From Staphylococcus edaphicus (GTDB taxonomy: Bacteria; Bacillota; Bacilli; Staphylococcales; Staphylococcaceae): a DNA stretch of 64,000 nucleotides. A program made the translations under genes and the position numbers. Below are positions 9,629 to 18,900 of the stretch, in pieces. How positions within the stretch are numbered: the stretch's first letter is position 1; every line of letters starts with the position of its first letter. Location of the stretch: positions 122,714-186,713 of the forward strand of contig NZ_MRZN01000004.1 of assembly GCF_002614725.1 (NCBI RefSeq), written 5' to 3'. Below the pieces are notes generated by a model. It searched no databases and was not told where the DNA came from. It saw nothing but the letters and a program-made list of their open reading frames with translations.

Positions 9629-10504
9629 ATGAAAATTATTCAGTTAGAATACTTCGTTGCCGTTGTGAAATATAATAGTTTTACAAAGGCAGCTAATTTT
9701 TTACACATTAGTCAACCTTCACTGACAACTACCATTAAGAAAATGGAAGCTGACCTCGGTTATGATCTGTTTATGCGCACCACGAAAGATATTAAAATCA
9801 CTGAAAAAGGGATTCATTTTTATAATTACGCGCAACAACTTATACAAAACTACCACCAAACCATCGAAAAAATGTATGATCTTAACATGGGACATGCGCC
9901 TAAAATTAAAATATCTATATTAGAGTCCACGAACCAATGGCTTTCACAAGTGTTATCTGCACATTCCAAACAATATACAGATCAAACTTATCTTGTGTCT
10001 GAAATTCATGATCAAAGTAAAATAATCGAATTGCTCATAAACTTTGATATTCATGTCGCTTTCTCCAACGAACAAATGAATCATGTTGATATTACGTCTG
10101 TTCCATTGTATGAGGAATCCTATGTGTTACTCACACCTAAAAATGCATTTCCTCATGCACATACGACTTCTATTGCATCGTTGCCGTTAATCTTACCCAC
10201 TAAAGGGTCTCAAGTGCGCAAACATCTTGATGACTATTTTAACCGAATGAATTTACATCCTAATATCATCATTGAAGCAGATCGATTTGAAGCTGCTACA
10301 AACTTTGTGCACAGAGGTTTGGGCTATGCTGTTATTCCGAGAGTTTATTATCAATCGTTTAATGCAAGAGATTTAGATGCATTAGATATACGACCTACGT
10401 TAAGTCGCTCTATATATATCAACTATTTAAAAAAAAGAAAGCACTCGTCTCGCGTGCTTTCTTTCATAGAACAATGTGTTCATTACTGGAATTTTAAAGA
10501 ATAA
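9629..10504 (+). CDS. hutR: LysR-family regulator of histidine utilisation, HutR
   Basis: A 291-residue LysR-type transcription factor. The N-terminal helix-turn-helix reads YFVAVVKYNSFTKAANFLHISQPSLTTTIKKMEADLG (about residues 8-44). The rest is an effector-binding domain of two alpha/beta lobes. It is divergent from hutUI and faces hutG, so histidine-pathway control with urocanate or histidine as inducer is the natural reading; the effector itself is not visible. The 3' end overlaps the convergent hutG by 11 bases and hosts the hutG terminator within its coding sequence. AAAGGAG precedes the ATG. Confidence 0.88.
   Translation: MKIIQLEYFVAVVKYNSFTKAANFLHISQPSLTTTIKKMEADLGYDLFMRTTKDIKITEKGIHFYNYAQQLIQNYHQTIEKMYDLNMGHAPKIKISILESTNQWLSQVLSAHSKQYTDQTYLVSEIHDQSKIIELLINFDIHVAFSNEQMNHVDITSVPLYEESYVLLTPKNAFPHAHTTSIASLPLILPTKGSQVRKHLDDYFNRMNLHPNIIIEADRFEAATNFVHRGLGYAVIPRVYYQSFNARDLDALDIRPTLSRSIYINYLKKRKHSSRVLSFIEQCVHYWNFKE
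10434..10464 (-). terminator. hutG terminator inside the hutR coding region
   Basis: Perfect 11-base arms (AAAGAAAGCAC and its complement) enclose a 9-base loop. On the minus strand they are followed directly by eight T. This is a textbook intrinsic terminator for hutG, which ends at 10494, yet all of it lies inside hutR codons near the C-terminus. Confidence 0.85.
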
Positions 10505-11423
10505 AATGATGTAAGAAATTAGCTGATAATTTTGCCGTTCTATTATCTACGTCATATTTTGGATTTGTTTCGGCAATACTAATCGTTGATACTTTGTCAT
10601 TTGGAATAATGCGTTTAGCTAATTCAAGTACAATATGCGGAGACAATCCAAGAACACCACTTGCACTAACACCTGGTGCAAAGGCGCTATCTATCACATC
10701 CATACATATTGTAAACATGATAACGTCATGATCATGTACAAAACGTTCTACCTTATCCTTAATTGGAGGAGAAATTTGGTGAAGTAATTCTTCTGAATAA
10801 ACATAACCGATATTTTTTGACTCAGCATAATCAAATAACGCTTGTGTATTACCGCCTTGCTGTATTCCTAACACAAGATAATCTGCCGCTTTATCCTGCT
10901 CGAGAATTTGCCTAAAGCTTGTGCCAGATGTAGAACCCGATTCTTCTCTCGTATCAAAATGTGCATCTATATTAATCACACCAATGGATGCATCAGGATA
11001 TGCCTCTCTCGTGCCTAAATACTGTGCATAGGCAATATCATGTCCGCCTCCTAGCAAGAATGTTTGTTTATGGTTTTTAATTGACTTAGCAATGTAATGT
11101 GCAAATTCTTGTTGTGTATCTTCTAATCTATTATGATCGTGTTCGACATTGCCATAATCATATACATTACACTTTCGAATTACTGGCAAATTAGCAAAGA
11201 TTTTTTTAATTGCATCTGGCCCTTCTTTTGCGCCAGTACGTCCTTTATTTAATTCTACTCCTTTGTCTACCGCATAACCTAGTATACCTACACCTTGACG
11301 TGATTCACTGTAATTATCTTTAATATTACGAAAATTTATTGTTTGAAAGTGTCTAAATTGCGATTCATCCGTTTCACTATCAATTCTTCCAGTCCAAAGA
11401 TCACGTTGTGCTAATTTATACAT
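10494..11423 (-). CDS. hutG: Formimidoylglutamase HutG
   Basis: A 309-residue ureohydrolase (arginase/agmatinase fold). It hydrolyses N-formimidoyl-L-glutamate to glutamate and formamide, the last hut step. The binuclear manganese ligands are visible in LLGGGHDIAYA (about 122-132), INIDAHFDTRE (about 150-160) and CMDVIDSAFAPG (about 239-250). Length fits the family. It has its own AAAGGAGGAG ribosome site and is convergent with hutR, not part of the hutUI transcript. Confidence 0.95.
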   Translation of the reverse strand: MYKLAQRDLWTGRIDSETDESQFRHFQTINFRNIKDNYSESRQGVGILGYAVDKGVELNKGRTGAKEGPDAIKKIFANLPVIRKCNVYDYGNVEHDHNRLEDTQQEFAHYIAKSIKNHKQTFLLGGGHDIAYAQYLGTREAYPDASIGVINIDAHFDTREESGSTSGTSFRQILEQDKAADYLVLGIQQGGNTQALFDYAESKNIGYVYSEELLHQISPPIKDKVERFVHDHDVIMFTICMDVIDSAFAPGVSASGVLGLSPHIVLELAKRIIPNDKVSTISIAETNPKYDVDNRTAKLSANFLHHFIL

Positions 11424-11677
11424 AATTCTCCTCCTTTAAATATGTACGGTCATCTAAAAGTATACGCTTACATTTTTCTCAATTCAATTTATAATTATAT
11501 TTACCCACTTACTATTATTATAATTTCAAAAATTCGTAATAAATATTTCAATTTTGTGTTAGATTATCTAAAACTATTACATTTCAATGATAAATCAGGA
11601 ATTTAATTTATTTCTCTACCATAAATATGTATAATTAGGTACAAATGATTTTTCTGAACCCTATTGGAGGTTACATA

Positions 11678-13132
11678 ATGAATACAAAACGTATACCAGG
11701 TTTTCAATGGGCAATGATGATATTTATTTTCTTTATTATTGCTTATGCATTACCTATTATACTTAAAGATTTACAAGGTTCTGTCCCATTCAAAGGTTTT
11801 GTCTTTGATATGAGTACCCTAGCACCATTCATAGCGGCTTTTATTTGTATTGTCGTATTTCAACACAGAGGTATTCAACTAGCAAGTTTAAAATTTACAA
11901 TTAGCTTAAAGGTGATTGAACGTGCCATTTTAGCATTAATTTTACCTCTTGTTATTTTCATTATAGCTATGGCAAGCTTTAATATCTTTTCTGATAGCTT
12001 TGTACTTTTACAATCTAAAGATTTATCTGTTTCAATCTTTTCAATTATCATAGGACAAGTTGTGATGGCCTTTTTAGTAGAATTAGGTTTCCGTTCTTAC
12101 CTGCAACATATTGTCGAAACTAAAATGAACACATTCTTCGCATCTATTATAGTTGGTTTTATGTATGCAATTTGGAATGTAAACATTGCTTTTAGTTTTG
12201 ATTTTGCAATATATAGCTTTTTATATTCATTTGCATTTTCTATGATTGTGGGTGAGTTAATACGTGCAACGAAAGGCCGCACGATTTACATTGCAACGCT
12301 ATTCCATGCAGCCATGTCATTTGGACTTGTATTCTTGTTCAATGAAGAATTGGGCGAAATATTCGCCATGAAAGTAATTGCTCTATCAACCGTTGCGGTA
12401 GCTGTGCTTTATATTTTGATCAGCCTAATCATCCGCACAATCCTTTATTTCTTTACCAAACGGAATTTAGACGAAGTAGAGGAAAATAATTACCTTGATC
12501 ATGTTAATGAAACTGATGAAGAGACAAAAGATTCACTTGATGACAACGGTACGCATCAACAAACGAACAAAACAGAAGACTCATCTGATTTTGCAAGCAC
12601 TTCTGCTGCTGATTCATCGCAAACGAATGATACGCAACAATCTTTTGAAAATGACAATAGTGTACCTGATACACAAAAACAAACTGAACCACATAAGTCA
12701 TTACAAGATGCTGAGCATGATCATTCAAATAAAGATAGCAGTAGCTCAAATATCATCCAAGAAAATACACCAAGCGCTTCATTAAATAAATCAGAATTGA
12801 GTTCAGATGATTCAATAAAAGATCATGCTAGCCATTCAAATACAAGTGCTAATAGTGCGGTAGAAGCATCTACCGAAAAAGCACATCCTGAATCATCTCA
12901 AGATGAATTAAAAACAAACGCACGCTATGCATCTAATCGAAAGTCATCCGTCGTATCTGATGCGAGTACAATGACCGATAATGACAACGATGATGCATCA
13001 ACTCATCCAAATTCACAACATCATCCTAGTGATCAGCAAGATAATGAAGTTGAGGATACAGAGACTTCAACTCAAACTGAACATGAACGTTCTCCATTCG
13101 ATTTGAAAAGTAAACGTGGACATCGTCGTTAA
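11678..13132 (+). CDS. spdC: SpdC/LyrA, polytopic Abi-domain protein with long disordered tail
   Basis: The 484-residue protein has seven to eight transmembrane segments over about residues 1-260. A 220-residue hydrophilic tail rich in Ser, Asp, Asn, Thr and His follows and ends in a basic KSKRGHRR. I recognise it as the staphylococcal lysostaphin-resistance protein A, also called SpdC. In S. aureus that protein partners a peptidoglycan glucosaminidase and influences surface display. It belongs to the CPBP/Abi family, but the EExxxR protease motif is degenerate (VELGFR), so it is probably non-proteolytic. The ATG at 11678 follows TTGGAGG by 7 bases. It lies beside rpiA as in S. aureus. The tail is probably cytoplasmic or wall-facing; topology is not certain. 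Confidence 0.85.
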   Translation: MNTKRIPGFQWAMMIFIFFIIAYALPIILKDLQGSVPFKGFVFDMSTLAPFIAAFICIVVFQHRGIQLASLKFTISLKVIERAILALILPLVIFIIAMASFNIFSDSFVLLQSKDLSVSIFSIIIGQVVMAFLVELGFRSYLQHIVETKMNTFFASIIVGFMYAIWNVNIAFSFDFAIYSFLYSFAFSMIVGELIRATKGRTIYIATLFHAAMSFGLVFLFNEELGEIFAMKVIALSTVAVAVLYILISLIIRTILYFFTKRNLDEVEENNYLDHVNETDEETKDSLDDNGTHQQTNKTEDSSDFASTSAADSSQTNDTQQSFENDNSVPDTQKQTEPHKSLQDAEHDHSNKDSSSSNIIQENTPSASLNKSELSSDDSIKDHASHSNTSANSAVEASTEKAHPESSQDELKTNARYASNRKSSVVSDASTMTDNDNDDASTHPNSQHHPSDQQDNEVEDTETSTQTEHERSPFDLKSKRGHRR

Positions 13133-13176
13133 AGATATGTGCTGTGAAAATATTTAACTGACTTGTAAATTTTTAT

Positions 13177-13230
13177 AAACCAACGCTTCGCTATCTTTTA
13201 ACCTTACATAGCTGTAGTGTTGGTTTTTAA
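13177..13230 (+). terminator. spdC terminator
   Basis: Arms AAACCAAC (13177-13184) and its complement (13219-13226) enclose further partial pairing, followed by a T run, downstream of the spdC stop. Confidence 0.7.
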
Positions 13231-13266
13231 TTTAATAACTTAAACACCCATAACATTACAATTTTA

Positions 13267-13322
13267 AAAATAGAAAAAGACATAGCGCTCAAATGTATAA
13301 ACGCTATGTCTTTTTCTATTTT
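13267..13322 (-). terminator. rpiA terminator, 21-bp perfect arms
   Basis: Perfect 21-base arms (13267-13287 and 13302-13322) with a 14-base loop. The proximal arm contains the rpiA stop codon, so the coding sequence runs into the stem. A/T tracts on both sides make it suitable in both directions. Confidence 0.88.
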
Positions 13323-14011
13323 GAGTATTTATTTTTTATTTTCACTCCAGTAGGTGTCCCTATAATTGCTTGATCAGTTACATTTAAAAAATAGCCTGTT
13401 TCTAATACACCTATAAGGTGAATTAGAAATTCATGCATATCGAAAGGCTGAATACCTTCATTTAATTCAACATCTAAGATATAATTGCCATTATCAGTGA
13501 TAAATGGTACGTCGTCGACCATTCTGCGCGTTACTTTTAAGTCATTGTATGCTTTTATACATTTCTCTACAAGTAGCCAATTAAATTTATCTACTTCTAC
13601 AGGTAACCTAAATGTTTGTCCAAGATAATCTACACACTTACTATCATCGGCTAGCACTACAAATCTATCGGCCATAGCGTCTATCACTTTTTCTCTGAAT
13701 AACGCACCGCCACCACCTTTGATCAAGTTCAAGTCATGGTCTATTTCATCCGCACCATCAATCGCAATGTCGATATGATCTACATCATTGACTTCAATAA
13801 CTTGAATGCCAAATTCTTTAGCTATCAACGCGGTCTTGTTTGAGGTACATACACCAATAATATGTATTTGTTCTTGTTCCAGCTTCTCTGCAATTTTTGG
13901 GACAAGCAATTCAATCGTTGTTCCAGAGCCAATACCAACAATCATACCATCTTTAATTTGGTCTAATGCATCATTAAATGTGCTCATTTTCAGCTGTTTC
14001 TTATCCATCAT
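13316..14011 (-). CDS. rpiA: Ribose-5-phosphate isomerase A
   Basis: This 231-residue enzyme interconverts ribose 5-phosphate and ribulose 5-phosphate in the pentose phosphate pathway. Family motifs: VGIGSGTTIELL (about 21-32), CTSNKTA, DGADEIDHDLNLIKGGGGALFREK (about 84-107, holding the catalytic Asp and Lys residues) and FITDNGNYILD. The first two codons are both ATG. The second, at 14008, has better spacing from AGGGG and could be the true start. An RpiB-family protein is also present at 59360. Confidence 0.95.
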   Translation of the reverse strand: MMDKKQLKMSTFNDALDQIKDGMIVGIGSGTTIELLVPKIAEKLEQEQIHIIGVCTSNKTALIAKEFGIQVIEVNDVDHIDIAIDGADEIDHDLNLIKGGGGALFREKVIDAMADRFVVLADDSKCVDYLGQTFRLPVEVDKFNWLLVEKCIKAYNDLKVTRRMVDDVPFITDNGNYILDVELNEGIQPFDMHEFLIHLIGVLETGYFLNVTDQAIIGTPTGVKIKNKYSK

Positions 14012-14171
14012 GCTTCCCCTTTTTATACTGTACTTTTATCTATATTGTACATGAGATTCATTAAAATACATAGGCAGAAAACTAATTTTCAAAATGAATT
14101 CAAATATTCACTTGCATAATGAGCCGATTGTTTTAAAATAATAATCAATCAACTGTTGGAGGTGCCAAATT

Positions 14172-14828
14172 ATGATATATGAGTTAGACGCTATATCTAC
14201 TGGTAAAATACAAGATTTACCATATAGTTCCAAAAAGCCGATGCGGTCTGCGTTAAACAAAGAAAAAATTTCCGGGAAAATGTGGTTAACCTATACAGGA
14301 TTCGCTGAAGATGAACAGGAATACAAAGGACATGGCGGTTTAAATAAAGCAGTTTGTCTATACAGTAAGAAAAATTATTTACTTTGGGAACAAGATCTCC
14401 CCAATTTACCAAATTATGCAATGTTTGGTGAAAACTTAACCGCGACAGATTTAGACGAACAAAATGTACACTTTGGTGATCAATTTCAACTTGGTGAAGC
14501 CATTTTAGAAGTTTCAGAAATCAGAGAACCTTGTTGGAAAATTCAAGAAAAATACAAAATACCTGATTTAATCAAAAGAATGTCGACATCTTGTAGAACT
14601 GGATTCTATTTCCGCGTGTTAAAGGAAGGCTATGTACATGACAATGACCACTTAACATTAATCAAATCAGCTGATAAAGCCTCCATACTTTCAGTTTATG
14701 ACCTTAATGATATCTATTACAATGATAATAAAAACATTGAACGTTTACATTACGCTTTAAACAACCCTTATTTAACAAAAGATAGAATTGCCAAGTTTGA
14801 ACGTTTTTTAAAACGTGCGCAAAAATAA
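14172..14828 (+). CDS. MOSC domain protein, YiiM type
   Basis: The 218-residue protein begins with the YiiM-like stretch ISTGKIQDLPY. It contains GHGGLNKAVCLYSKKNYLLWEQ and the MOSC core FGENLTATDLDEQNVHFGDQFQLGEAILEVSEIREPCWKI, whose single Cys in REPC is conserved in the family. A 3-alpha C-terminal extension follows. YiiM and relatives detoxify N-hydroxylated purines using molybdenum cofactor; I infer the same broad role. GGAGGTG precedes the ATG. It is a single gene. Confidence 0.85.
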   Translation: MIYELDAISTGKIQDLPYSSKKPMRSALNKEKISGKMWLTYTGFAEDEQEYKGHGGLNKAVCLYSKKNYLLWEQDLPNLPNYAMFGENLTATDLDEQNVHFGDQFQLGEAILEVSEIREPCWKIQEKYKIPDLIKRMSTSCRTGFYFRVLKEGYVHDNDHLTLIKSADKASILSVYDLNDIYYNDNKNIERLHYALNNPYLTKDRIAKFERFLKRAQK

Positions 14829-14873
14829 TATATAAAGCATTAAGCCTATTATTTTTGAATAACTTAAACACAA

Positions 14874-14925
14874 AGGGCAGATATCAAACATCAACTTTAA
14901 GCATTTGATGTTTGATATCTGCCCT
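14874..14925. terminator. Bidirectional hairpin between MOSC gene and galM
   Basis: Perfect 20-base arms (14874-14893 and 14906-14925) built on AGGGCAGATATCAAACATCA enclose a 12-base loop between two convergent genes. T tracts are weak, but position and symmetry point to termination on both sides. Confidence 0.7.
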
Positions 14926-14985
14926 ATTATGTTGTCTATATTAAATGACCACCTTGCTCCTTAAATAGCATTTAAAATAGGCTTA

Positions 14986-16014
14986 CTATAAAGAAGCCAC
15001 TTGTTTTTCAGAAATTTTATATGATGTTTTAGAGTAAAAAGGTTTGTTAGCTTCTAAAATGGAGGGAGCTTGGTCACCCAATAAGTTAATATCATTTGGA
15101 ATAGATTGTGTTTCTAACGTAAAGCCAGAGTGTGCTTTATAAATATTAAAGTCACTATCCCAACCAGTAGTATCATTAAATGTAAAAATAACAATATTTG
15201 GCATATCCGTATTCACTTTTAAGATGAAATGTTTATTTTCAACAGTCATTTCATTACCACCAATATCAAATGGATGGTCTATGCCGCCGAAGCGTTGCAT
15301 TTGCTCTTTTACAATTGGATACTCACTGTCAAAGATATCTTTAAATTGAATATTTTGGTCATGAAATGTATCAACTAAATCCAATGGTTCCATATTTTTC
15401 ACGATATTATCGTCGTCTAATAAATACATATCTAATTTAGAACTTGAAATAATGTGATTATCAATCACATTATTATCTCTATTCAAATTAAAATAGACAT
15501 GATTCATAGGATTAAATAGTGTCTTCTCAGTTGATGTCGCTTTATATTCAATTGTCCACTTATGATCTACATCATAAGTATGTATCACTTCTAAATCTAT
15601 ATCACCTGGAAAATGATCATCTGAACTTTTAATAATAGTAGTAAATATGACCTTAACTTGGCCGACTTGTTCTTCAATTTTATAATCAAAGAAACGTTTA
15701 TCTATGCCTTTAGGGCCACCATGAATATTATGTGCACCGTTATTGGCATCTAAATGATATGTTTTGCCATCTAACTCAAATGTTGCATTTGCAATTCTTC
15801 CACCATAACGTCCAACCGTTGCACCAAAATTATAAGGATTCGCTTCATAAAATTCATCTGCTTCAACGACATTACCTAACACAATATTGTTATCATCATA
15901 TTTCCATGACACTATTCGCGCACCATAGTTTGTAAAGACAATTTTTGTTTCTTCATTATCAATTTTTATCAAATCAATACCATTATTTTGACTTTCAACT
16001 TTTGCAAACATCAT
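14986..16014 (-). CDS. galM: Aldose 1-epimerase (mutarotase)
   Basis: A 342-residue galactose mutarotase-like protein that interconverts alpha and beta anomers of hexoses. It contains the family pattern GATVGRYGGRIANATFELDGKTYHL (about 63-87), NNGAHNIHGGPKGIDKR with the first catalytic His, NPMNHVYFNL with the second His, and a C-terminal TLETQSIPND carrying the catalytic Glu. Length is typical. AGGGAG lies six bases before the first of two adjacent ATG codons. No other galactose gene is adjacent, so it may serve general sugar uptake. Confidence 0.88.
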   Translation of the reverse strand: MMFAKVESQNNGIDLIKIDNEETKIVFTNYGARIVSWKYDDNNIVLGNVVEADEFYEANPYNFGATVGRYGGRIANATFELDGKTYHLDANNGAHNIHGGPKGIDKRFFDYKIEEQVGQVKVIFTTIIKSSDDHFPGDIDLEVIHTYDVDHKWTIEYKATSTEKTLFNPMNHVYFNLNRDNNVIDNHIISSSKLDMYLLDDDNIVKNMEPLDLVDTFHDQNIQFKDIFDSEYPIVKEQMQRFGGIDHPFDIGGNEMTVENKHFILKVNTDMPNIVIFTFNDTTGWDSDFNIYKAHSGFTLETQSIPNDINLLGDQAPSILEANKPFYSKTSYKISEKQVASL

Positions 16015-16497
16015 TAATTACTCCCTTTCAAACCCACAATTTAAAATTAAGTTTTCTCATGAATAAAGTTTAATCATAAATGTAGCCTTCGAAATACATT
16101 ACTCAAGGGGTATTGAGCAAGTATTGAGGCATCATTCAATATCCTTTAATTTACTAATACGAGATAATCTTCATTCTATCGCTCAAAACCACTAAACTAT
16201 CTCACGCAAGTGAAATACCACATATAATATACATACAAGATTTTATGCTTCCCTCATGCATAAAAACATTTGTATTAAATAAAAAGTAATTATGTAATAT
16301 TTGAATGTAGTCACCCAATTTGCATTTCTTAATATTACTTTCTTATATTGTAACAATTTATTCAAATATTTATCTATACTAATCGTAAATTCTATCAAAC
16401 TATATTAAAAAATGTTATATATTTTTCCATTTTCATCCTAATTTCTGACAAATCATCCCCTATCCAACGCACAAATCACTTGTATAAAGCAACATAT
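16015..16497. other. Non-coding AT-rich gap with one hairpin
   Basis: Nearly 500 bases without a credible gene on either strand. It must contain the galM promoter near its left end, but no strong -35/-10 pair stands out. The one structured feature is a small hairpin, TTTTATGC...GCATAAAA, at 16242-16266. A short repeated ATTGAG also occurs near 16110-16130. A small RNA is possible but unsupported. Confidence 0.35.
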
Positions 16498-16528
16498 TAA
16501 AAAACTGCCAACCACTTCGTTGACAGTT
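16498..16528 (-). terminator. Terminator of the NatAB-type ABC operon
   Basis: Ten-base arms AACTGCCAAC/GTTGACAGTT (one mismatch) with a 6-base loop, followed by T residues on the minus strand, just past the permease stop. Confidence 0.75.
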
Positions 16529-16543
16529 AACAATTTAAATAAA

Positions 16544-17782
16544 TTAACTTATTTTGAAAATACGTTTCATTGCGTTCATAAAACCTTTATCGAAGCTTAA
16601 AATCGTATTTTTATAACTTCTTACTGCAATCCATAAGAGAATGCAAATAGTTATAATTGATAAAATAATGCTCACAGCAATTTCCCAAATAGCAACATCA
16701 GGTGATGAAACACGTACAAACATCACAAACGGTGATAATAACGGGATAAAACTAGTGATCTTTGTAAGTTGTGTGTCAGGATTCGTGACACTAAATAACG
16801 AGATATAGAACGCAATCATGCTAAATAAAGTCATTGGCATTAGAGCTTGATTTATATCTTCAATACGTGCAGTAATAGACCCTAAAATTGCTGCCAATAT
16901 CACATATGAAAGGATACCAATGATCAGTGAAATAATACCCACGATCGATATTTGCATCGTTAATTCATTTGGCTCAATTTTAAATCCTTTCAACATGTCA
17001 CTGATGTCGAATGCAAAGAAGCATATGAAACCTACACCAATAAAAATAACGATTTGCGTAATTGCTACAGCAATCACACCAGAAATCTTAGCTAAGATAT
17101 GTGTGACTGGTGATACACTTGTAATAATCATTTCAATCACTCTGGATGTTTTTTCTGTAGCAATCTCCATAGCTACTTGACTGGCATAATTAAATACTAT
17201 AAAGAAAATTAACATCAGTCCTGCATAAACCATTATAGTATTAAATCCTTTTTGTGCTTCGCTTAAGTTTGAATCATTCGCATTATCTGCGATTACTTCT
17301 GAAGTTACTTCACTTTGAGATTGTAATTGCTTCAGTTCATTTTGTGACAAATTCAAATTTGCCGCTACAAGTTGCGTTTGAATCGTAGATAAAGCGGCCT
17401 TTAATTTTTGCTTTTGTTGTGCTGAAGTCGTATCTTTACTTAAAATTTTTCCCGAAAGTTTATTACCATCCGTCATTTTAATAAGATATGCTTTATCTAG
17501 TTTTTCTTTTTTTACTTGTGCTTTCGCTTGCTTCTCAGAAACCCTTTTAAACTTAGCACCCTCATCCAGTTGATTGCCCTGTTTTTTTAGAACATTATAG
17601 ATTTCCTTATCAGAGGTAACTACACCTACTTTATCTGGGCCATCATCAAAGAAATCAATAATTTTGTTTATATTAGATGCTGCAAGCATTAAGACGATAA
17701 CAATACCAGTAAAAATCATAAATGATTTTGTTTTAACTTTGCTCTTATATGTTAACGAGAAGGTTGCTAAAAATTTATCCAT
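16544..17782 (-). CDS. ABC-2 type exporter permease (NatB-like)
   Basis: The 412-residue membrane protein has one N-terminal transmembrane helix (about 22-42), a large extracytoplasmic domain (about 45-180) rich in Lys and Gln, and five to six further helices. This is the ABC-2/NatB topology. MEIATEKTSRVIEMIITSVSP is the conserved cytoplasmic loop that meets the ATPase. NatAB systems export sodium ions; other members move lipids, antibiotics or signals. It overlaps the upstream ATPase gene by 8 bases and shares its transcript. Substrate unknown. Confidence 0.85.
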   Translation of the reverse strand: MDKFLATFSLTYKSKVKTKSFMIFTGIVIVLMLAASNINKIIDFFDDGPDKVGVVTSDKEIYNVLKKQGNQLDEGAKFKRVSEKQAKAQVKKEKLDKAYLIKMTDGNKLSGKILSKDTTSAQQKQKLKAALSTIQTQLVAANLNLSQNELKQLQSQSEVTSEVIADNANDSNLSEAQKGFNTIMVYAGLMLIFFIVFNYASQVAMEIATEKTSRVIEMIITSVSPVTHILAKISGVIAVAITQIVIFIGVGFICFFAFDISDMLKGFKIEPNELTMQISIVGIISLIIGILSYVILAAILGSITARIEDINQALMPMTLFSMIAFYISLFSVTNPDTQLTKITSFIPLLSPFVMFVRVSSPDVAIWEIAVSIILSIITICILLWIAVRSYKNTILSFDKGFMNAMKRIFKIS

Positions 17783-18674
17783 TTAAGTCACCTACTTTAT
17801 CTATAAATATTTCATTGAGTGATGGTTCCACTACTTGAAAGCGTTTAACGAAACCATATTGTGTCACAATGTCGTAAATTTTTTCTGCAACAACTTCTGT
17901 CTCAATCTTTGCTTTAATCTCTCTCTTACTTCTATCTACTTCTAATACACCGGCTATTTTATCAATTTCAGGCATTTCATGATGTGTTTCAATCACCACG
18001 CTCTTATTTCCGTGATTAGATTTCACTTCATCTATAGGTCCTGACACTACAAGTTCTCCTCTATTTAAAATACAAACATTGTCACATAACTCCTCAACGT
18101 GTTCCATTCTATGTGAACTATATATAATCGTTGTGCCTGCATCGTTTAAATCTTGTACTGCAGACTTTAATAATTCGACATTCACAGGATCTAAACCACT
18201 AAAAGGTTCATCAAGAATAAGTAACTCAGGATTATGTAACATACTTGCCAGCAATTGTATTTTCTGTTGGTTACCTTTAGAAAGTGCCTCTATTTTCTTT
18301 TCTCTATTTTCTTTAATATTAAATCGATTCAACCAATAGTCTATGGCATTTGTAATGTCTTTGGATTTCATTCCTTTTAATGTTGCTAAATACCGTAATT
18401 CATCTTCTACTTTCATCTTTGGATGCAAGCCACGTTCTTCTGGCAGATAACCAATACGATTGTATAGAGAACGATCTATCACTTTATTATTGTAGGTGAT
18501 GTGCCCCTTTGTAATTGGTGTCAATCCTAGAATCATTCTAAAAGTTGTCGTTTTACCTGCACCGTTTCTCCCTAAAAATCCTAACATTTTCCCTTTTTCT
18601 AAAGATAGTGACATATCATTCACTGCTGTAAAATCTTTATATTTTTTGGTTACATGGTCAATAATTAATGACAT
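17775..18674 (-). CDS. ABC exporter ATP-binding protein (NatA-like)
   Basis: A 299-residue ATPase with Walker A LGRNGAGKTTTFRM (about 34-47), a signature region ALSKGNQQKIQLLASML (LSKGNQQK instead of LSGGQ, normal for this subclass), Walker B LLILDEPFSGLDPVN and switch His in IYSSHRMEH. The last 80 residues form the accessory C-terminal domain common in NatA/YhaQ-type exporters. It pairs with the permease encoded directly downstream with overlapping reading frames. Confidence 0.9.
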   Translation of the reverse strand: MSLIIDHVTKKYKDFTAVNDMSLSLEKGKMLGFLGRNGAGKTTTFRMILGLTPITKGHITYNNKVIDRSLYNRIGYLPEERGLHPKMKVEDELRYLATLKGMKSKDITNAIDYWLNRFNIKENREKKIEALSKGNQQKIQLLASMLHNPELLILDEPFSGLDPVNVELLKSAVQDLNDAGTTIIYSSHRMEHVEELCDNVCILNRGELVVSGPIDEVKSNHGNKSVVIETHHEMPEIDKIAGVLEVDRSKREIKAKIETEVVAEKIYDIVTQYGFVKRFQVVEPSLNEIFIDKVGDLNG

Positions 18675-18827
18675 TTTATTTCCACACCCTCTTATATATT
18701 GTCTAACTTGATCATACCATTTGTACTACAAAATATGAATTTCTAATCTATATATACGTATATGTAAAATTGATATGATAATAATCATCTTATCACTATC
18801 ATAATGAGCTTAACTTTACATTATAAA

Positions 18828-18842
18828 ATGTAAGCACTATCA
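18828..18842 (+). promoter_or_regulatory. Near-consensus cre site upstream of araB
   Basis: ATGTAAGCACTATCA matches the catabolite-response consensus WTGNAANCGNWNNCW at all positions but one (CA for CG). It lies 59 bases before the ribulokinase start, where CcpA would be expected to repress pentose use. Confidence 0.5.
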
Positions 18843-18900
18843 TAGGTTAAATAAAGTCGTTTGACTTATGTTTACAAAACAATTAGGAGGCAATGCAACT

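Noticed and set aside
11678..12470. SpdC as an active CPBP/CAAX membrane protease
   Set aside because: The EExxxR motif is replaced by VELGFR, with the first Glu missing, so proteolytic activity is unlikely.
12495..12785. Open frames in both directions inside the spdC tail
   Set aside because: They arise from the low-complexity Ser/Asp/Gln codons of the tail and have no ribosome site or recognisable motif.
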